Source: an uncultured Eubacteriales bacterium
GTDB taxonomy: Bacteria > Bacillota > Clostridia > Oscillospirales > Oscillospiraceae
NCBI GenBank assembly: GCA_934597725.1
Contig: CAKTSK010000001.1
Coordinates: forward strand, 62,001 to 126,000
Direction: 5' to 3'
DNA: 64,000 nt
Below the pieces are notes generated by a model that worked only from the letters and a program-made list of their open reading frames with translations, had not been told where the DNA came from and searched no databases. The translations under genes and the position numbers were made by a program. Within the stretch, counting starts at the first letter, position 1; each line of letters starts with the position of its first letter. Below are positions 32,075 to 42,043 of this stretch, piece after piece.

Positions 32075-35000
32075 TCACTGGAAATACTCTGCCGCTGCGC
32101 GGAAGAGCTGCATGTCGTATTCGCCCGGGACGTTCCGGTACAGGCCCGTGCCGTTGCGCTCGCTGTGGCCCATCTTGCCCAGCACCCGGCCGTCGGGAGA
32201 GGTGATGCCCTCGATGGCCCAGACGGAGTTGTTGGGGTTGAAGTGGACGTCGTCGGTGGGCTGGCCGTTCAGGTCCACATACTGGGTGGCGATCTGTCCG
32301 TTGTCGGCCAGCTTCTGCACCAGCTCCTGGGAGGCCAGGAAGCGGCCCTCGCCGTGGGAGATGGGCACGGTGTACACCTGGCCGGGCTGGGTATAGCGCA
32401 GCCAGGGGGATTTGTTGGAGGCCACCCGGGTGTGGACCAGCCGGGACTGGTGGCGGCCGATGGTGTTATAGGTCAGGGTGGGGCAGGTCTCGTCGGTGTC
32501 GATGATCTCGCCATAGGGCACCAGACCCAGCTTGATCAGGGCCTGGAAGCCGTTGCACACGCCCAGCATCAGGCCGTCCCGGTCTTTCAGCAGGCGGCTC
32601 ACCTGCTCCTTGACCTTCTCGGCCCGGAAGAAGGAGGTGATGAGCTTGGCCGAGCCGTCGGGCTCATCGCCGCCGGAGAAGCCGCCGGGCAGGAAGACGA
32701 TCTGGGCCTGGGCCAGCCGCTGGGCCACATGGTCCATGGACTGGGCAATGGCCCCGGCGGTGAGGTTCTTGATGACCACGATCTCCGGCTCGGCCCCGGC
32801 GGCTGCCATGGCCTTGGCCGCGTCGTACTCGCAGTTGGTGCCGGGGAAGACGGGGATGAGGACCCGGGGCTTGGCGATCTTTGCCACCGGCTGCTTCCAG
32901 GCGTCGCTCTGGTAGGACAGGGTGGGGATCTGACCGCCATCCTGGGGAATGTTGCAGGGATAGATCGGCTCCAGCTTGTTCTCATAGGCGTCCAGCAGCT
33001 CCTGGGCGTCCAGGTGCTGGCCCTGCCAGGTCAGCCCTTCCTCCTGGGTGGTCACGCCCAGGGGCAGACCGATCTCCTCCTTCTCCCGCAGCTCCAGGAT
33101 GAAGGAACCATAGGAATAGGCAAACAGCTCGTCCAGGGTGCAGCCGTCGTCGAAGCGGAAGCCCAGGCCGTTGCCCAGGGTCATCTTCAGCACGCCCTCG
33201 GCCACGCCGCCGAAGGTGGGGGTGTAAGCCGCCAGAAGGTTCCCCTTCTTCCGCAGCCGCAGCACGGTCTGGTAGACCTTTTTCAGGGAAGCCGCCGCCG
33301 GCAGGCCGTCCGGGCCATACTCGGGGCAGAGCCAGACCACCGGATGGTCCGCGCCCTTGAACTCGGGCGAGAGCACATGGGGGATCTCCTCGGTGGTCAC
33401 GGCGAAGGAGACCAGGGTGGGCGGCACGTCCAGGTCCTCAAAGGAGCCGCTCATGGAGTCCTTGCCGCCAATGGCTGCGATCTCCAGCTCCTTCTGGGCC
33501 CGATAGGCCCCCAGCAGCGCGGCCAGCGGCTGGCCCCAGCGCTTGGGGTCCTTGCCCAGCTTGGGGAAGTATTCCTGGAAGCTGAGGTAGGTGTCTTTCA
33601 GGTCGGCCCCGGTGGCCACCAGCTTGGACACCGACTCCACCACCGCCAGATAGGCCCCGTGGTAGGGGCTCTTCTCGGTGACATAGGGGTTGTAGCCCCA
33701 GGACATGATGGAGCAGGTGCTGGTGTCGCCGCTCTCCCGGGAGATCTTGTTGACCATGGCCTGGGTGGGGGTGAGCTGGCGCTTGCCGCCGAAGGGCATG
33801 AGGACGGTGCCGCTGCCGATGGTGGCGTCGAAGCGCTCGGACAGGCCCCGCTTGGAGCAGACGTTCAGGTCGGCTGCCAGGTCCAGATAGCCCTGGCGGA
33901 AGTCGGTGACCTGCTCCTTGAGGATGGACTCCGGCGGCGCGGTGATGGCGGTGACGTGCTTCTCCACGCCGTTGGTGTCCAGGAAGGAGCGGGCGATGTC
34001 CACGATGGTCTTGCCGTTCCAGGTCATGGTCAGGCGGCCCTTGTCGGTGACAGAGGCCACCACGGTGGCTTCCAGGTTCTCCTCGCCGGCCAGGGCCAGG
34101 AAGCGGTCGGCGTCCTTGCCCTCGACCACCACAGCCATCCGCTCCTGGGACTCACTGATGGCCAGCTCGGTCCCGTCCAGGCCCTCGTACTTTTTGGGGA
34201 CCTTGTTCAGGTCGATGTCCAGGCCCTCGGCCAGCTCGCCGATGGCCACGGACACGCCGCCGGCGCCGAAGTCGTTGCAGCGCTTGATGAGCCGGGAGGC
34301 CTCGGGGTTGCGGAACAGCCGCTGGAGCTTGCGCTCCTCCGGGGCGTTGCCCTTCTGGACCTCTGCCCCGCAGGTCTCCAGAGAGGCCGTGGTGTGGGAC
34401 TTGGAGGAGCCGGTGGCGCCGCCACAGCCGTCCCGGCCGGTGCGGCCGCCCAGCAGGATGACCACATCCCCGGCAGCGGGCCGCTCCCGGCGGACGTTCT
34501 CTGCCGGGGCTGCGGCGATGACCGCGCCGATCTCCATGCGCTTGGCCGCATAGCCCGGGTGGTACAGCTCGTCCACCTGGCCGGTGGCCAGACCGATCTG
34601 GTTGCCGTAGGAGGAGTAGCCGGCAGCGGCCTTGGTGACGATGGTCCGCTGGGGCAGCTTGCCGGTCATGGTCTCCTCGATGGGGGTCAGGGGGTCGGCT
34701 GCGCCGGTCAGGCGCATGGCGGAGTAGACGTAGGACCGCCCGGACAGGGGGTCCCGGATGGCCCCGCCCACGCAGGTGGCCGCGCCGCCGAAGGGTTCGA
34801 TCTCCGTGGGGTGGTTGTGGGTCTCGTTCTTGAAGAGCAGGAGCCAGTCCTCCTTGCCCTGTTCGGTTTTCACCTTGATCTTGACGGTGCAGGCGTTGAT
34901 CTCCTCGGACTCGTCCAGCCGGGGCATCTTCCCCTGCTTTTTCAGGTACTTGGCCACGATGGTCCCGATGTCCATGAGGTTCACGGGCTTGGTCCGGTTC

Positions 35001-35761
35001 AGGCGCTTGCGGGTGTTCAGATAGTCCTCATAGGTCTGCTGGAGGATGGGGCTCTGGAACTCCACGGCGTCGATGGTGGTCAGGAAGGTGGTGTGGCGGC
35101 AGTGGTCGGACCAATAGGTGTCGATCACCCGCAGCTCGGTCATGGTGGGGTCCCGGTCCTCCTGGCGGAAGTAGTCCCGGCAGAAGCGCAGGTCGTCCAG
35201 GTCCATGGCCAGGCCGTAGTCGGCCACCATGGCCTCAAGGCCCGCCTCGTCCAGGTCCCGGAAGCCGGTGAGGGTGGCCACGGCGGTGGGGATGTCGTAG
35301 GTCATGGCCAGGGTGTCGAAAGGCTCCAGGGAAGCCTCCCGGGCCTCGACGGGGTTGATGAGATACTTCTTGATGGCCGCCACTTCTTCGGCGGTGAGCG
35401 AACCCGTCAGGTGGTAGACCCGGGCCGAGCGCACCAGGGGCCGCTCCGCCTGGGAGAGGATCTGGATGCACTGGGCGGCGGAGTCCGCCCGCTGGTCGAA
35501 CTGACCGGGCAGATACTCCACGGCGAAGACGATCCCGCCGTCGGGCAGGGTGTCGCTCACCTGGTCCAGCTGGGGTTCGGACAGGATGGTTTTGACGCTA
35601 TAGTCGAACAGCTCCGGCGTGATGTTCTCCACGTCGTAGCGGTTGAGCAGCCGCAGGCCCTCCAGGGAGGAGATCCCCAGCAGGGTGCGGATGTCGTTGG
35701 CCAGGGCATCGGCCTCGGCGGTGAGCCCCGGGCGTTTTTCTACATAGACCCGATATACCAT
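32075..35761 (-). CDS. purL: Phosphoribosylformylglycinamidine synthase, single chain
   Basis: 1228 residues fusing the FGAM synthetase core with a C-terminal glutamine amidotransferase, in place of the purSQL set of Bacillus. The core shows LRVIDTYWSDHCRHTTF, ETHNHPTEIEPFGGAATCVG and GGRTGRDGCGGATGSSKS. The amidotransferase (from about residue 965) has FPGTNCEYD, PGGFSGGDEP and the nucleophile in GVCNGFQ, then HGEGRF. It converts FGAR to FGAM using glutamine and ATP. It abuts purD without a gap. Long single-chain forms of about 1230 residues are usual in this lineage. Confidence 0.96.
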   Translation of the reverse strand: MVYRVYVEKRPGLTAEADALANDIRTLLGISSLEGLRLLNRYDVENITPELFDYSVKTILSEPQLDQVSDTLPDGGIVFAVEYLPGQFDQRADSAAQCIQILSQAERPLVRSARVYHLTGSLTAEEVAAIKKYLINPVEAREASLEPFDTLAMTYDIPTAVATLTGFRDLDEAGLEAMVADYGLAMDLDDLRFCRDYFRQEDRDPTMTELRVIDTYWSDHCRHTTFLTTIDAVEFQSPILQQTYEDYLNTRKRLNRTKPVNLMDIGTIVAKYLKKQGKMPRLDESEEINACTVKIKVKTEQGKEDWLLLFKNETHNHPTEIEPFGGAATCVGGAIRDPLSGRSYVYSAMRLTGAADPLTPIEETMTGKLPQRTIVTKAAAGYSSYGNQIGLATGQVDELYHPGYAAKRMEIGAVIAAAPAENVRRERPAAGDVVILLGGRTGRDGCGGATGSSKSHTTASLETCGAEVQKGNAPEERKLQRLFRNPEASRLIKRCNDFGAGGVSVAIGELAEGLDIDLNKVPKKYEGLDGTELAISESQERMAVVVEGKDADRFLALAGEENLEATVVASVTDKGRLTMTWNGKTIVDIARSFLDTNGVEKHVTAITAPPESILKEQVTDFRQGYLDLAADLNVCSKRGLSERFDATIGSGTVLMPFGGKRQLTPTQAMVNKISRESGDTSTCSIMSWGYNPYVTEKSPYHGAYLAVVESVSKLVATGADLKDTYLSFQEYFPKLGKDPKRWGQPLAALLGAYRAQKELEIAAIGGKDSMSGSFEDLDVPPTLVSFAVTTEEIPHVLSPEFKGADHPVVWLCPEYGPDGLPAAASLKKVYQTVLRLRKKGNLLAAYTPTFGGVAEGVLKMTLGNGLGFRFDDGCTLDELFAYSYGSFILELREKEEIGLPLGVTTQEEGLTWQGQHLDAQELLDAYENKLEPIYPCNIPQDGGQIPTLSYQSDAWKQPVAKIAKPRVLIPVFPGTNCEYDAAKAMAAAGAEPEIVVIKNLTAGAIAQSMDHVAQRLAQAQIVFLPGGFSGGDEPDGSAKLITSFFRAEKVKEQVSRLLKDRDGLMLGVCNGFQALIKLGLVPYGEIIDTDETCPTLTYNTIGRHQSRLVHTRVASNKSPWLRYTQPGQVYTVPISHGEGRFLASQELVQKLADNGQIATQYVDLNGQPTDDVHFNPNNSVWAIEGITSPDGRVLGKMGHSERNGTGLYRNVPGEYDMQLFRAAAEYFQ

Positions 35762-37036
35762 TTATTTTCCCTCTTCCCGGGCCCGCAGCGCACGGGCTCC
35801 AATGTCTTTGCGGCAATATGCGTTCTGGAAGGTCACCCGGGCGCCCTCCCGGTAGGCCTTGTCGATGGCTTCCTGCAGGGTCTCGCCCACGGCGGTGACC
35901 CCCAGGACCCGGCCGCCGGAGGTCTTCAGCACGCCGTCCTCCAGCTTGGCCCCGGCCACGAAGACCTGGGCGTCCAGGTCGGCGGGGATGGTGATGGGGT
36001 AGCCGGTCTCGTACTTTTTGGGATAGCCCTCCGAGGCCAGCACCAGGCAGCAGGCGGACTTGTCGCTGAACTTCACTTCCGTCTCGGCCAGGGTACCCTT
36101 GGCGGTGGCCTCCATGACGGTCAGCAGGTCGCTCTCCAGCAGGGGCAGGACCACCTGGGTCTCCGGGTCGCCGAAGCGGCAGTTGTACTCGATGACCTTG
36201 GGGCCGGCCTCGGTGAGCATGAGGCCGAAGTAGAGGCAGCCCTTGAAGGTGCGGCCCTCTTCGTTCATGGCGCGCATGGTGGGCAGGAAGATGGTGTCCA
36301 TGCACACCTGGGCGATCTCGTCGGTGTAATAGGGGTTGGGGGCGATGGTGCCCATGCCGCCGGTGTTGGGGCCGGTGTCCCCGTCGCCGATGCGCTTGTG
36401 GTCCATGGAGGAGACCATGGGGATGACCACCTTGCCGTCGGTGAAGGACAGGACCGACACCTCCGGCCCGGTGAGGAACTCCTCGATGACGATGTGGCTG
36501 CCGCTTTCGCCAAAAACCTTGTCCTCCATGCAGGCCCGGACGGCGTCCTCGGCCTCCTGGCGGGTCATGGCCACGGTGACCCCCTTGCCCAGGGCCAGGC
36601 CGTCGGCCTTGACCACGGTGGGGATGGGGGCGGTTTTCAGGTAGTCCAGGGCAGCGTTCAGGTCGTCAAAGACCTCGTAAGCTGCCGTGGGGATGTGATA
36701 TTTCTTCATGAGGTCCTTGGAAAAGACCTTGCTCCCCTCCAGGATGGCTGCGGCCTTGTTGGGGCCGAAGCAGGGGATGCCCACGGCCTCCAGCCGGTCC
36801 ACGGCCCCCAGGACCAGGGGATCGTCGGGGGCCACCACGGCAAAGTCGATGGCCTTTTCCTGGGCAAAGGCGGTGATGGCGTCCAGGTCCTTGGCCCCGA
36901 TGCCGGTGCAGATGGCATCGGCGGCAATGCCGCCGTTGCCGGGGGCGGCATAGATGGCGCTCACCCGGGGGCTTTTCCGTAAACTCTTGATGATCGCGTG
37001 CTCCCGGCCGCCGCCGCCTACCACGAGAATATTCAT
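35762..37036 (-). CDS. purD: Phosphoribosylamine-glycine ligase
   Basis: 424 residues. The start MNILVVGGGGREHAIIKSL and ATP-grasp motifs TVVKADGLALGKGVTVA and KVIEYNCRFGDPETQVVLP are canonical. It joins phosphoribosylamine and glycine to GAR. I use the ATG at 37036 behind AAGGAGG; longer frames upstream have no site. Its stop touches the start of purL. Confidence 0.96.
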   Translation of the reverse strand: MNILVVGGGGREHAIIKSLRKSPRVSAIYAAPGNGGIAADAICTGIGAKDLDAITAFAQEKAIDFAVVAPDDPLVLGAVDRLEAVGIPCFGPNKAAAILEGSKVFSKDLMKKYHIPTAAYEVFDDLNAALDYLKTAPIPTVVKADGLALGKGVTVAMTRQEAEDAVRACMEDKVFGESGSHIVIEEFLTGPEVSVLSFTDGKVVIPMVSSMDHKRIGDGDTGPNTGGMGTIAPNPYYTDEIAQVCMDTIFLPTMRAMNEEGRTFKGCLYFGLMLTEAGPKVIEYNCRFGDPETQVVLPLLESDLLTVMEATAKGTLAETEVKFSDKSACCLVLASEGYPKKYETGYPITIPADLDAQVFVAGAKLEDGVLKTSGGRVLGVTAVGETLQEAIDKAYREGARVTFQNAYCRKDIGARALRAREEGK

Positions 37037-37055
37037 AGGGGTGCTTCCTCCTTGC

Positions 37056-38234
37056 TCAGTGATGGAACAGGCGCATGCCGGTGAAGGCCATGACCATGTT
37101 GTAGCGGTTGGCAGTTTCAATGACGTTGTCGTCCCGGATGGACCCGCCGGGCTCGACGATGTAGCTCACGCCGGACTTTCTCGCCCGCTCCACGTTGTCC
37201 CCGAAGGGGAAGAAGGCGTCCGAGCCCACGGTGACGCCGGTCTGGGTGGCGATCCACTCCTTTTTCTCCTGGACGGTGAGGCGCTCCGGGCGGACCTGGA
37301 AGATCCCCTGCCAGGCGCCGTCCCGCAGAACGTCGTCGTCCTCGTCGGAGAGGTAGATGTCGATGGCGTTGTCCCGGTCGGGCCGGCGGATGCCGGGCAG
37401 GAACTGGAGGGCCAGGGTCTTGGGATGCTGGCGCAGGTACCAGTTGTCGGCCTTGTTGCCTGCCAGACGGGTGCAGTGGATGCGGCTCTGCTGGCCGGCG
37501 CCCACGCCGATGGCCTGGCCGTTCTTCACATAGCAGACCGAGTTGGACTGGGTGTATTTGAGGGTGATGAGGGACACGATCATGTCGATCTTGGCCTGAT
37601 CGGGCAGGTCCTTGTTCTCGGTGACCAGATTGGTCAGCAGGCTCTGGTCGATCTTGTAGTTGTTCCGGCCCTGCTCGAAGGTGATGCCAAAGACATCCTT
37701 ATGCTCCTGGGGCGCGGGGACATAGTCCGGGTCGATCTGGACGACATTATAGCCGCCCTTCTTCTTGCTCTTGAGGATCTCCAGGGCCTCGGGCGTATAC
37801 CCCGGGGCGATGATGCCGTCGGAGACCTCCGGCTTGAGGTAAGCGGCCGTGGCAGCGTCACAGACGTCGCTCAGGGCAGCCCAGTCGCCGTAGGAGCACA
37901 GGCGGTCGGCCCCTCTGGCCCGGATGTAGGCGCAGGCGAGGGGGGTGAGGGGGGCGTCCGGCTCCACAAAATAGATGGCCTTGTCGGTCTCGCTCAGGGG
38001 CAGGCCCACGGCGGCCCCGGCAGGCGAGACGTGCTTGAAGGAGGCGGCAGCCGGCAGGCCGGTGGCCTCTTTCAGCTCCTTCACCAGCTGCCAGGCGTTC
38101 AGGGCGTCCATGAAGTTGATGTATCCAGGCTTGCCGTTGAGGACCTGGATGGGCAGGTCCCGGCCGTCGTTGACCGAGATGCTGGCCGGCTTCTGGTTGG
38201 GATTGCAGCCGTATTTCAGTTCCAGTTGTTTCAT
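37056..38234 (-). CDS. purH: AICAR formyltransferase (stand-alone, no IMP cyclohydrolase domain)
   Basis: 392 residues corresponding to the AICARFT half of PurH: LKYGCNPNQKPASI, FKHVSPAGAAVG with the Lys-His pair, KYTQSNSVCYVKNGQAIGVG, AGQQSRIHCTRLAG and GSDAFFPFGDNVERA. The N-terminal MGS-like cyclohydrolase domain of bifunctional PurH is absent, and the neighbouring gene encodes a PurO-like cyclohydrolase instead. It transfers a formyl group from 10-formyl-tetrahydrofolate to AICAR (ZMP), the riboswitch ligand. Confidence 0.93.
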   Translation of the reverse strand: MKQLELKYGCNPNQKPASISVNDGRDLPIQVLNGKPGYINFMDALNAWQLVKELKEATGLPAAASFKHVSPAGAAVGLPLSETDKAIYFVEPDAPLTPLACAYIRARGADRLCSYGDWAALSDVCDAATAAYLKPEVSDGIIAPGYTPEALEILKSKKKGGYNVVQIDPDYVPAPQEHKDVFGITFEQGRNNYKIDQSLLTNLVTENKDLPDQAKIDMIVSLITLKYTQSNSVCYVKNGQAIGVGAGQQSRIHCTRLAGNKADNWYLRQHPKTLALQFLPGIRRPDRDNAIDIYLSDEDDDVLRDGAWQGIFQVRPERLTVQEKKEWIATQTGVTVGSDAFFPFGDNVERARKSGVSYIVEPGGSIRDDNVIETANRYNMVMAFTGMRLFHH

Positions 38235-38252
38235 CGTTTGTCTTCCCCCCGC

Positions 38253-38966
38253 TTAGTGATGTTTGTTGACGATGGTCTCCTGACAGGCGCCGCTGGCCAG
38301 ATCAGTGAAGCGGACGTAGAGGGAGATCTTGTTGGCCTCGTTCAGGTTGTCCCAGAGCAGCCGGGCAAATTCCTCCAGGCTCCCCTGGGGGATGGCCACC
38401 CGCTCGGGTTCGCCCTGGAAGGTGGGGATGGGGTCCCCGTCGCAGACGTAGGTGTGCAGGAAATGCCCCACCCCGGCCAGACCCGGGTACTCAAAGGTGT
38501 ACCGGGCGCAGCCGCTGCCGGCGGCGTCGGCGCTTTTCAGAATGGACATTTTGTAGCTGCCGTCGGGGCTGAGCAGGCCGGAGATGCGGGGGGTCCAGTT
38601 GGGCCCGTCCGGCTCAAAGGCCCGGGTCCGCAGGGCCTGCTCCATGGGCAGTCCCTTCTCCAAAAAGTCCCGGATGGTGTCGGTCTGGTCGCCGTTGGTG
38701 ACGATGAGGCCCCGGCCCATCTGGCGCACCGGGTGATAGATGATGAGGCTGGGGTCGGCCAGCTTGGCCGGGTCGTGGGCTTCCGTGCGGATGCCGTCGG
38801 GTTCCTTCACAAAGACCCGGTTGCGGCTGTTCTCGCTGCGGCCCATGATGAAGTAGGCCGTGACGGCGGTTTTCCCGTCCGGGGTCTGCCCCAGCACGAT
38901 GCCCCGGCCGGGATAGGTGTTGCCGGCCAGCAGCGCGGCCAGGTCCTGGTTCTCATAAATATTCAT
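38253..38966 (-). CDS. purO: IMP cyclohydrolase, PurO type
   Basis: 237 residues. NTYPGRGIVLGQTPDGKTAV, YFIMGRSENSRNRVFV, DPSLIIYHPVRQ and ITNGDQTD-like IVTNGDQTDTI fit the PF07826 family first known from archaea. It closes FAICAR to IMP, replacing the missing domain of PurH. I start at 38966; the ATG overlaps the stop of purN by 4 nt. The pairing with a stand-alone formyltransferase 18 nt downstream supports the call. Confidence 0.88.
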   Translation of the reverse strand: MNIYENQDLAALLAGNTYPGRGIVLGQTPDGKTAVTAYFIMGRSENSRNRVFVKEPDGIRTEAHDPAKLADPSLIIYHPVRQMGRGLIVTNGDQTDTIRDFLEKGLPMEQALRTRAFEPDGPNWTPRISGLLSPDGSYKMSILKSADAAGSGCARYTFEYPGLAGVGHFLHTYVCDGDPIPTFQGEPERVAIPQGSLEEFARLLWDNLNEANKISLYVRFTDLASGACQETIVNKHH

Positions 38967-39577
38967 TGGGCTTTCTCCCTCCCGATCTCTTCTGCGATCT
39001 GCTGGGCGGCCTGGGGCAGCAGCTTCCACTCGGCCTGCTCCATCACCCGCCGCTGGAGGACCTCCGGGGTGTCCCCCGGCAGGACCTCCACCGCCTTCTG
39101 GAGGAGGATCTCTCCCCCGTCCGGCACTTCATTGACAAAATGGACGGTGGCGCCGGTGAGCTTCACCCCATAGGCCAGGGCGGCCTCGTGGACCTTCAGG
39201 CCATAGTATCCCTGCCCGCAGAAGGACGGGATCAGGGAGGGGTGGACGTTGAGGATGCGCCGGGGCCACCGGCGGGTGAAGTCCTCGCTGAGGATGCTCA
39301 TAAACCCCGCCAGGATGATCAGTTCCACGCCGTGCTCGGCCAGGGCCTGGGAGATGGCGGCTTCAAACGCGGCCTGACCGCCCAGCTCCTTCCGGCTGCA
39401 CACCACCGCAGGGACCCCCGCCTGGGCCGCCCGGGTCAGGGCGTAGGCCTGGGGATTGCTGGCCACCACCAGCACGATCTCGCCGGCGTTCAGCGTCCCG
39501 GCCGTCTGGGCGTCCAGCAGGGCCTGGAGGTTGGTGCCGCCGCCGGAGACCAGCACGGCGATCTTCGTCTTTACCAT
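38963..39577 (-). CDS. purN: Phosphoribosylglycinamide formyltransferase
   Basis: 204 residues. KIAVLVSGGGTNLQALLDA, AGFMSILSEDFTRRWP, ILNVHPSLIPSFCGQGYYG and TGATVHFVNEVPDGGEILLQ give the formyl-transfer site (Asn, His and Asp). It makes FGAR from GAR with 10-formyl-tetrahydrofolate. It overlaps purM by 7 nt and purO by 4 nt. Confidence 0.95.
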   Translation of the reverse strand: MVKTKIAVLVSGGGTNLQALLDAQTAGTLNAGEIVLVVASNPQAYALTRAAQAGVPAVVCSRKELGGQAAFEAAISQALAEHGVELIILAGFMSILSEDFTRRWPRRILNVHPSLIPSFCGQGYYGLKVHEAALAYGVKLTGATVHFVNEVPDGGEILLQKAVEVLPGDTPEVLQRRVMEQAEWKLLPQAAQQIAEEIGREKAQ

Positions 39578-40614
39578 AAGAGCACGCCCTCGTCCCCGGC
39601 CACGATCTCGCCCAGGACCACGGGGGCCTCTCCGGCAGCCCGGAGGGCGGCCAGGGCCTGGTCGGCCTCTTCCTTGGCCACCACCACGGTCATGCCGATG
39701 CCCATGTTGAAGGTGTTGAACATCTCCCGGCGGGGGACGTTCCCCTTCTCCTGGATCAGGTCAAAGATGGGCAGCACAGGCACGTCGGCCTCCCGGATCT
39801 TGGCGGTCATGCCCTTGGGCAGGCTGCGGGGGATGTTCTCATAAAAGCCGCCGCCGGTGATGTGGGAGACGGACTTGATGCGGACCTGGTCCATGAGGGC
39901 CAGGATGCTCTTGACATAGATGCGGGTGGGGGCCAGCAGGGTCTCGCCCAGGCTCTTGCCGCCCAGGGCGTCCACGGGGGCGGTCAGGTCGGCGTGCTCC
40001 ACGTCCAGCACCTTCCGCACCAGGGAGAAGCCGTTGGAATGGACCCCCGAGGAGGGCAGGCCCAGGATCACGTCGCCGGGGACGATGGTGGTCTTGTCAA
40101 AGATCTTTTCCTTGTCCACCACGCCCACAGAGAAGCCGGCCAGATCATACTCGTCCACCGGATAGAATCCGGGCATCTCGGCGGTCTCGCCGCCGATGAG
40201 GGCGGCCCCGGACTGGACACAGCCCTCGGCCACGCCGGAGACGATGGCGGCCATCTTCTCGGGCACGTTCTTGCCGCAGGCGATGTAGTCCAGGAAGAAC
40301 AGGGGCTTGGCCCCCACGCAGATGATGTCGTTGACGCACATGGCCACGCAGTCGATGCCCACCGTGTCATGCTTGTCCAGGAGGAAGGCCAGCTTCAGCT
40401 TGGTGCCCACCCCGTCGGTGCCGGAGACCAGCACCGGGCGGGTGATGCCCGTCAGGTCCAGCTCAAACAGGCCCCCGAAGCCGCCGATGTCAGACAGGGC
40501 TCCGGCGGTCATGGTCTTGGCGATGTGGGCCTTCATCAGCTCCACAGCTTTGTAGCCGGCGGTGATGTCCACCCCGGCGGCGGCGTAACTGTCCGATCTT
40601 GATTGCATAGTCAT
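39571..40614 (-). CDS. purM: Phosphoribosylformylglycinamidine cyclo-ligase (AIR synthetase)
   Basis: 347 residues. SYAAAGVDITAGYKAVELMK, LVSGTDGVGTKLKLAF, IGGETAEMPGFY and HITGGGFYENIPRSLP are family signatures. It closes FGAM to AIR. It overlaps purN by 7 nt and lies 4 nt after purF. Confidence 0.96.
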   Translation of the reverse strand: MTMQSRSDSYAAAGVDITAGYKAVELMKAHIAKTMTAGALSDIGGFGGLFELDLTGITRPVLVSGTDGVGTKLKLAFLLDKHDTVGIDCVAMCVNDIICVGAKPLFFLDYIACGKNVPEKMAAIVSGVAEGCVQSGAALIGGETAEMPGFYPVDEYDLAGFSVGVVDKEKIFDKTTIVPGDVILGLPSSGVHSNGFSLVRKVLDVEHADLTAPVDALGGKSLGETLLAPTRIYVKSILALMDQVRIKSVSHITGGGFYENIPRSLPKGMTAKIREADVPVLPIFDLIQEKGNVPRREMFNTFNMGIGMTVVVAKEEADQALAALRAAGEAPVVLGEIVAGDEGVLLW

Positions 40615-40618
40615 TCCG

Positions 40619-42040
40619 TCATTCCTTTCCAGTCCAGCAATAGGTACATACCTTACAGGGTTCCAGGCCGATGGCCTGGATCAGTTTATCCAGCGACTGA
40701 TACTCCAGAGAGGTGAAGTGGAGCTTTTCGCAGATGGCGTCCCGCAGCCGCTTGCCCCGCTCGGTGGCGGGGTCGCTGTATTCGTCCAGGTGCTTGTCCC
40801 CTTCTTCCCCTTCCAGCTCATACACCGTCCGGCGGGCCAGCAGCTCCATGGGGGAGCGGCTGGTGGAGAAGTTGAGGAACTTGCAGCCGAACATGATGGG
40901 CGGGCAGGCCGAGCGGATGTGGACCTCCTTGGCCCCGTTGGCATAGAGGAACTCCACCGTCTCCCGCAGCTGGGTCCCGCGGACGATGCTGTCGTCCACG
41001 AACAGCAGCTTTTTGCCCTCGATGAGGTCGTGGACCGGGATCTGCTTCATCTTGGCCACCTTGTCCCGCTCCTTCTGGTTGCTGGGCATGAAGCTGCGGG
41101 GCCAGGTGGGGGTGTATTTGATGAAGGGGCGGGCAAAGGGGATGCCGCTCTCATTGGAGTAGCCGATGGCGTGGGGGGTGCCGGAGTCCGGCACGCCGCT
41201 GACGTAGTCGATGTCCTGGGCCACGCCGTTGGCCTTGTCGGTCTGGGCCAGCAGCTCGCCGTTGCGGTTGCGCATAACCTCCACGTTGACCCCCTCGTAG
41301 TTGGAGTTGGGGTAGCCGTAATAGGTCCACAGGAAGGCGCACACCTTCATCTCCTCCAGGGGGGGCATGAGGGTCTCCCAGCCCTGCTCGGTGATCTTCA
41401 CCACTTCCCCGGGGCCAAGCTCGTAGGCGTCGTGGTAGCCCATTTTCTGATAGGCAAAGGACTCGAAGGCCACGCAGCAGCCCTCCTCGTCCTGGCCGAT
41501 GTGGACGGGCAGACGACCCATCTTGTCCCGGCCGGCATAGAGGCAGTGGGGGGTCATGATGAGCACCGACACGGTCCCCTCCACCATCTCCTGGGCATAG
41601 CGGATGCCCTCGGCGATGGTCCGCCGCTGGCTGATGAGGGTGGCCACCAGCTCGTTGGAGTTCACCCGGCCGCCGCTCATGGCCTCGAAGTGGCCGTCGG
41701 CGTCGTCCAGCAGGCGCTGGATGAGCTGGTCCTCGTTCTGGATCACGCCCACCACGCAGATGGCGTAGGTGCCGTGGATGGAGCGCACCAGCAGGGGCTG
41801 GGGGTCGGTGTCGCTGATGCTGCCGATGCACAGCTTGCCCACCATCTCCCCCACCGTCCCGTCGAACTTGGTGCGGAAGGGGGCGTTTTCAATGTTGTGG
41901 ATCTCCCGCTGGAAGCCCAGCTCGGGGTCCCAGGCGGCCATGCCGCCCCGGCGGGTGCCCAGGTGGGAGTGGTAGTCGGTGCCAAAGTAGACATCCAGCA
42001 CCACATCGCGGGTAGAAATGGCGCCGCAGAAACCACCCAT
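40619..42040 (-). CDS. purF: Amidophosphoribosyltransferase
   Basis: 473 residues. The N-terminal nucleophile domain starts MGGFCGAISTRDVVLD; Cys5-Gly6 would be the catalytic cysteine after removal of four residues. HSHLGTRRGGMA follows. The PRPP loop is LLFVDDSIVRGTQLRETVEF. The C-terminal CKVCTYC and the Cys in RSACPPIMFGCKF may hold an iron-sulfur cluster as in Bacillus PurF. It makes phosphoribosylamine from PRPP and glutamine, the first step of the pathway. Confidence 0.94.
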   Translation of the reverse strand: MGGFCGAISTRDVVLDVYFGTDYHSHLGTRRGGMAAWDPELGFQREIHNIENAPFRTKFDGTVGEMVGKLCIGSISDTDPQPLLVRSIHGTYAICVVGVIQNEDQLIQRLLDDADGHFEAMSGGRVNSNELVATLISQRRTIAEGIRYAQEMVEGTVSVLIMTPHCLYAGRDKMGRLPVHIGQDEEGCCVAFESFAYQKMGYHDAYELGPGEVVKITEQGWETLMPPLEEMKVCAFLWTYYGYPNSNYEGVNVEVMRNRNGELLAQTDKANGVAQDIDYVSGVPDSGTPHAIGYSNESGIPFARPFIKYTPTWPRSFMPSNQKERDKVAKMKQIPVHDLIEGKKLLFVDDSIVRGTQLRETVEFLYANGAKEVHIRSACPPIMFGCKFLNFSTSRSPMELLARRTVYELEGEEGDKHLDEYSDPATERGKRLRDAICEKLHFTSLEYQSLDKLIQAIGLEPCKVCTYCWTGKE

Positions 42041-42043
42041 GGC

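Noticed and set aside
28709..36982. A very long open frame on the plus strand opposite fhs, guaB, purL and purD
   Set aside because: It is the mirror of GC-rich codons in well-recognised genes; its composition (Gly, His, Val and Gln rich) and lack of any known domain mark it as a shadow.
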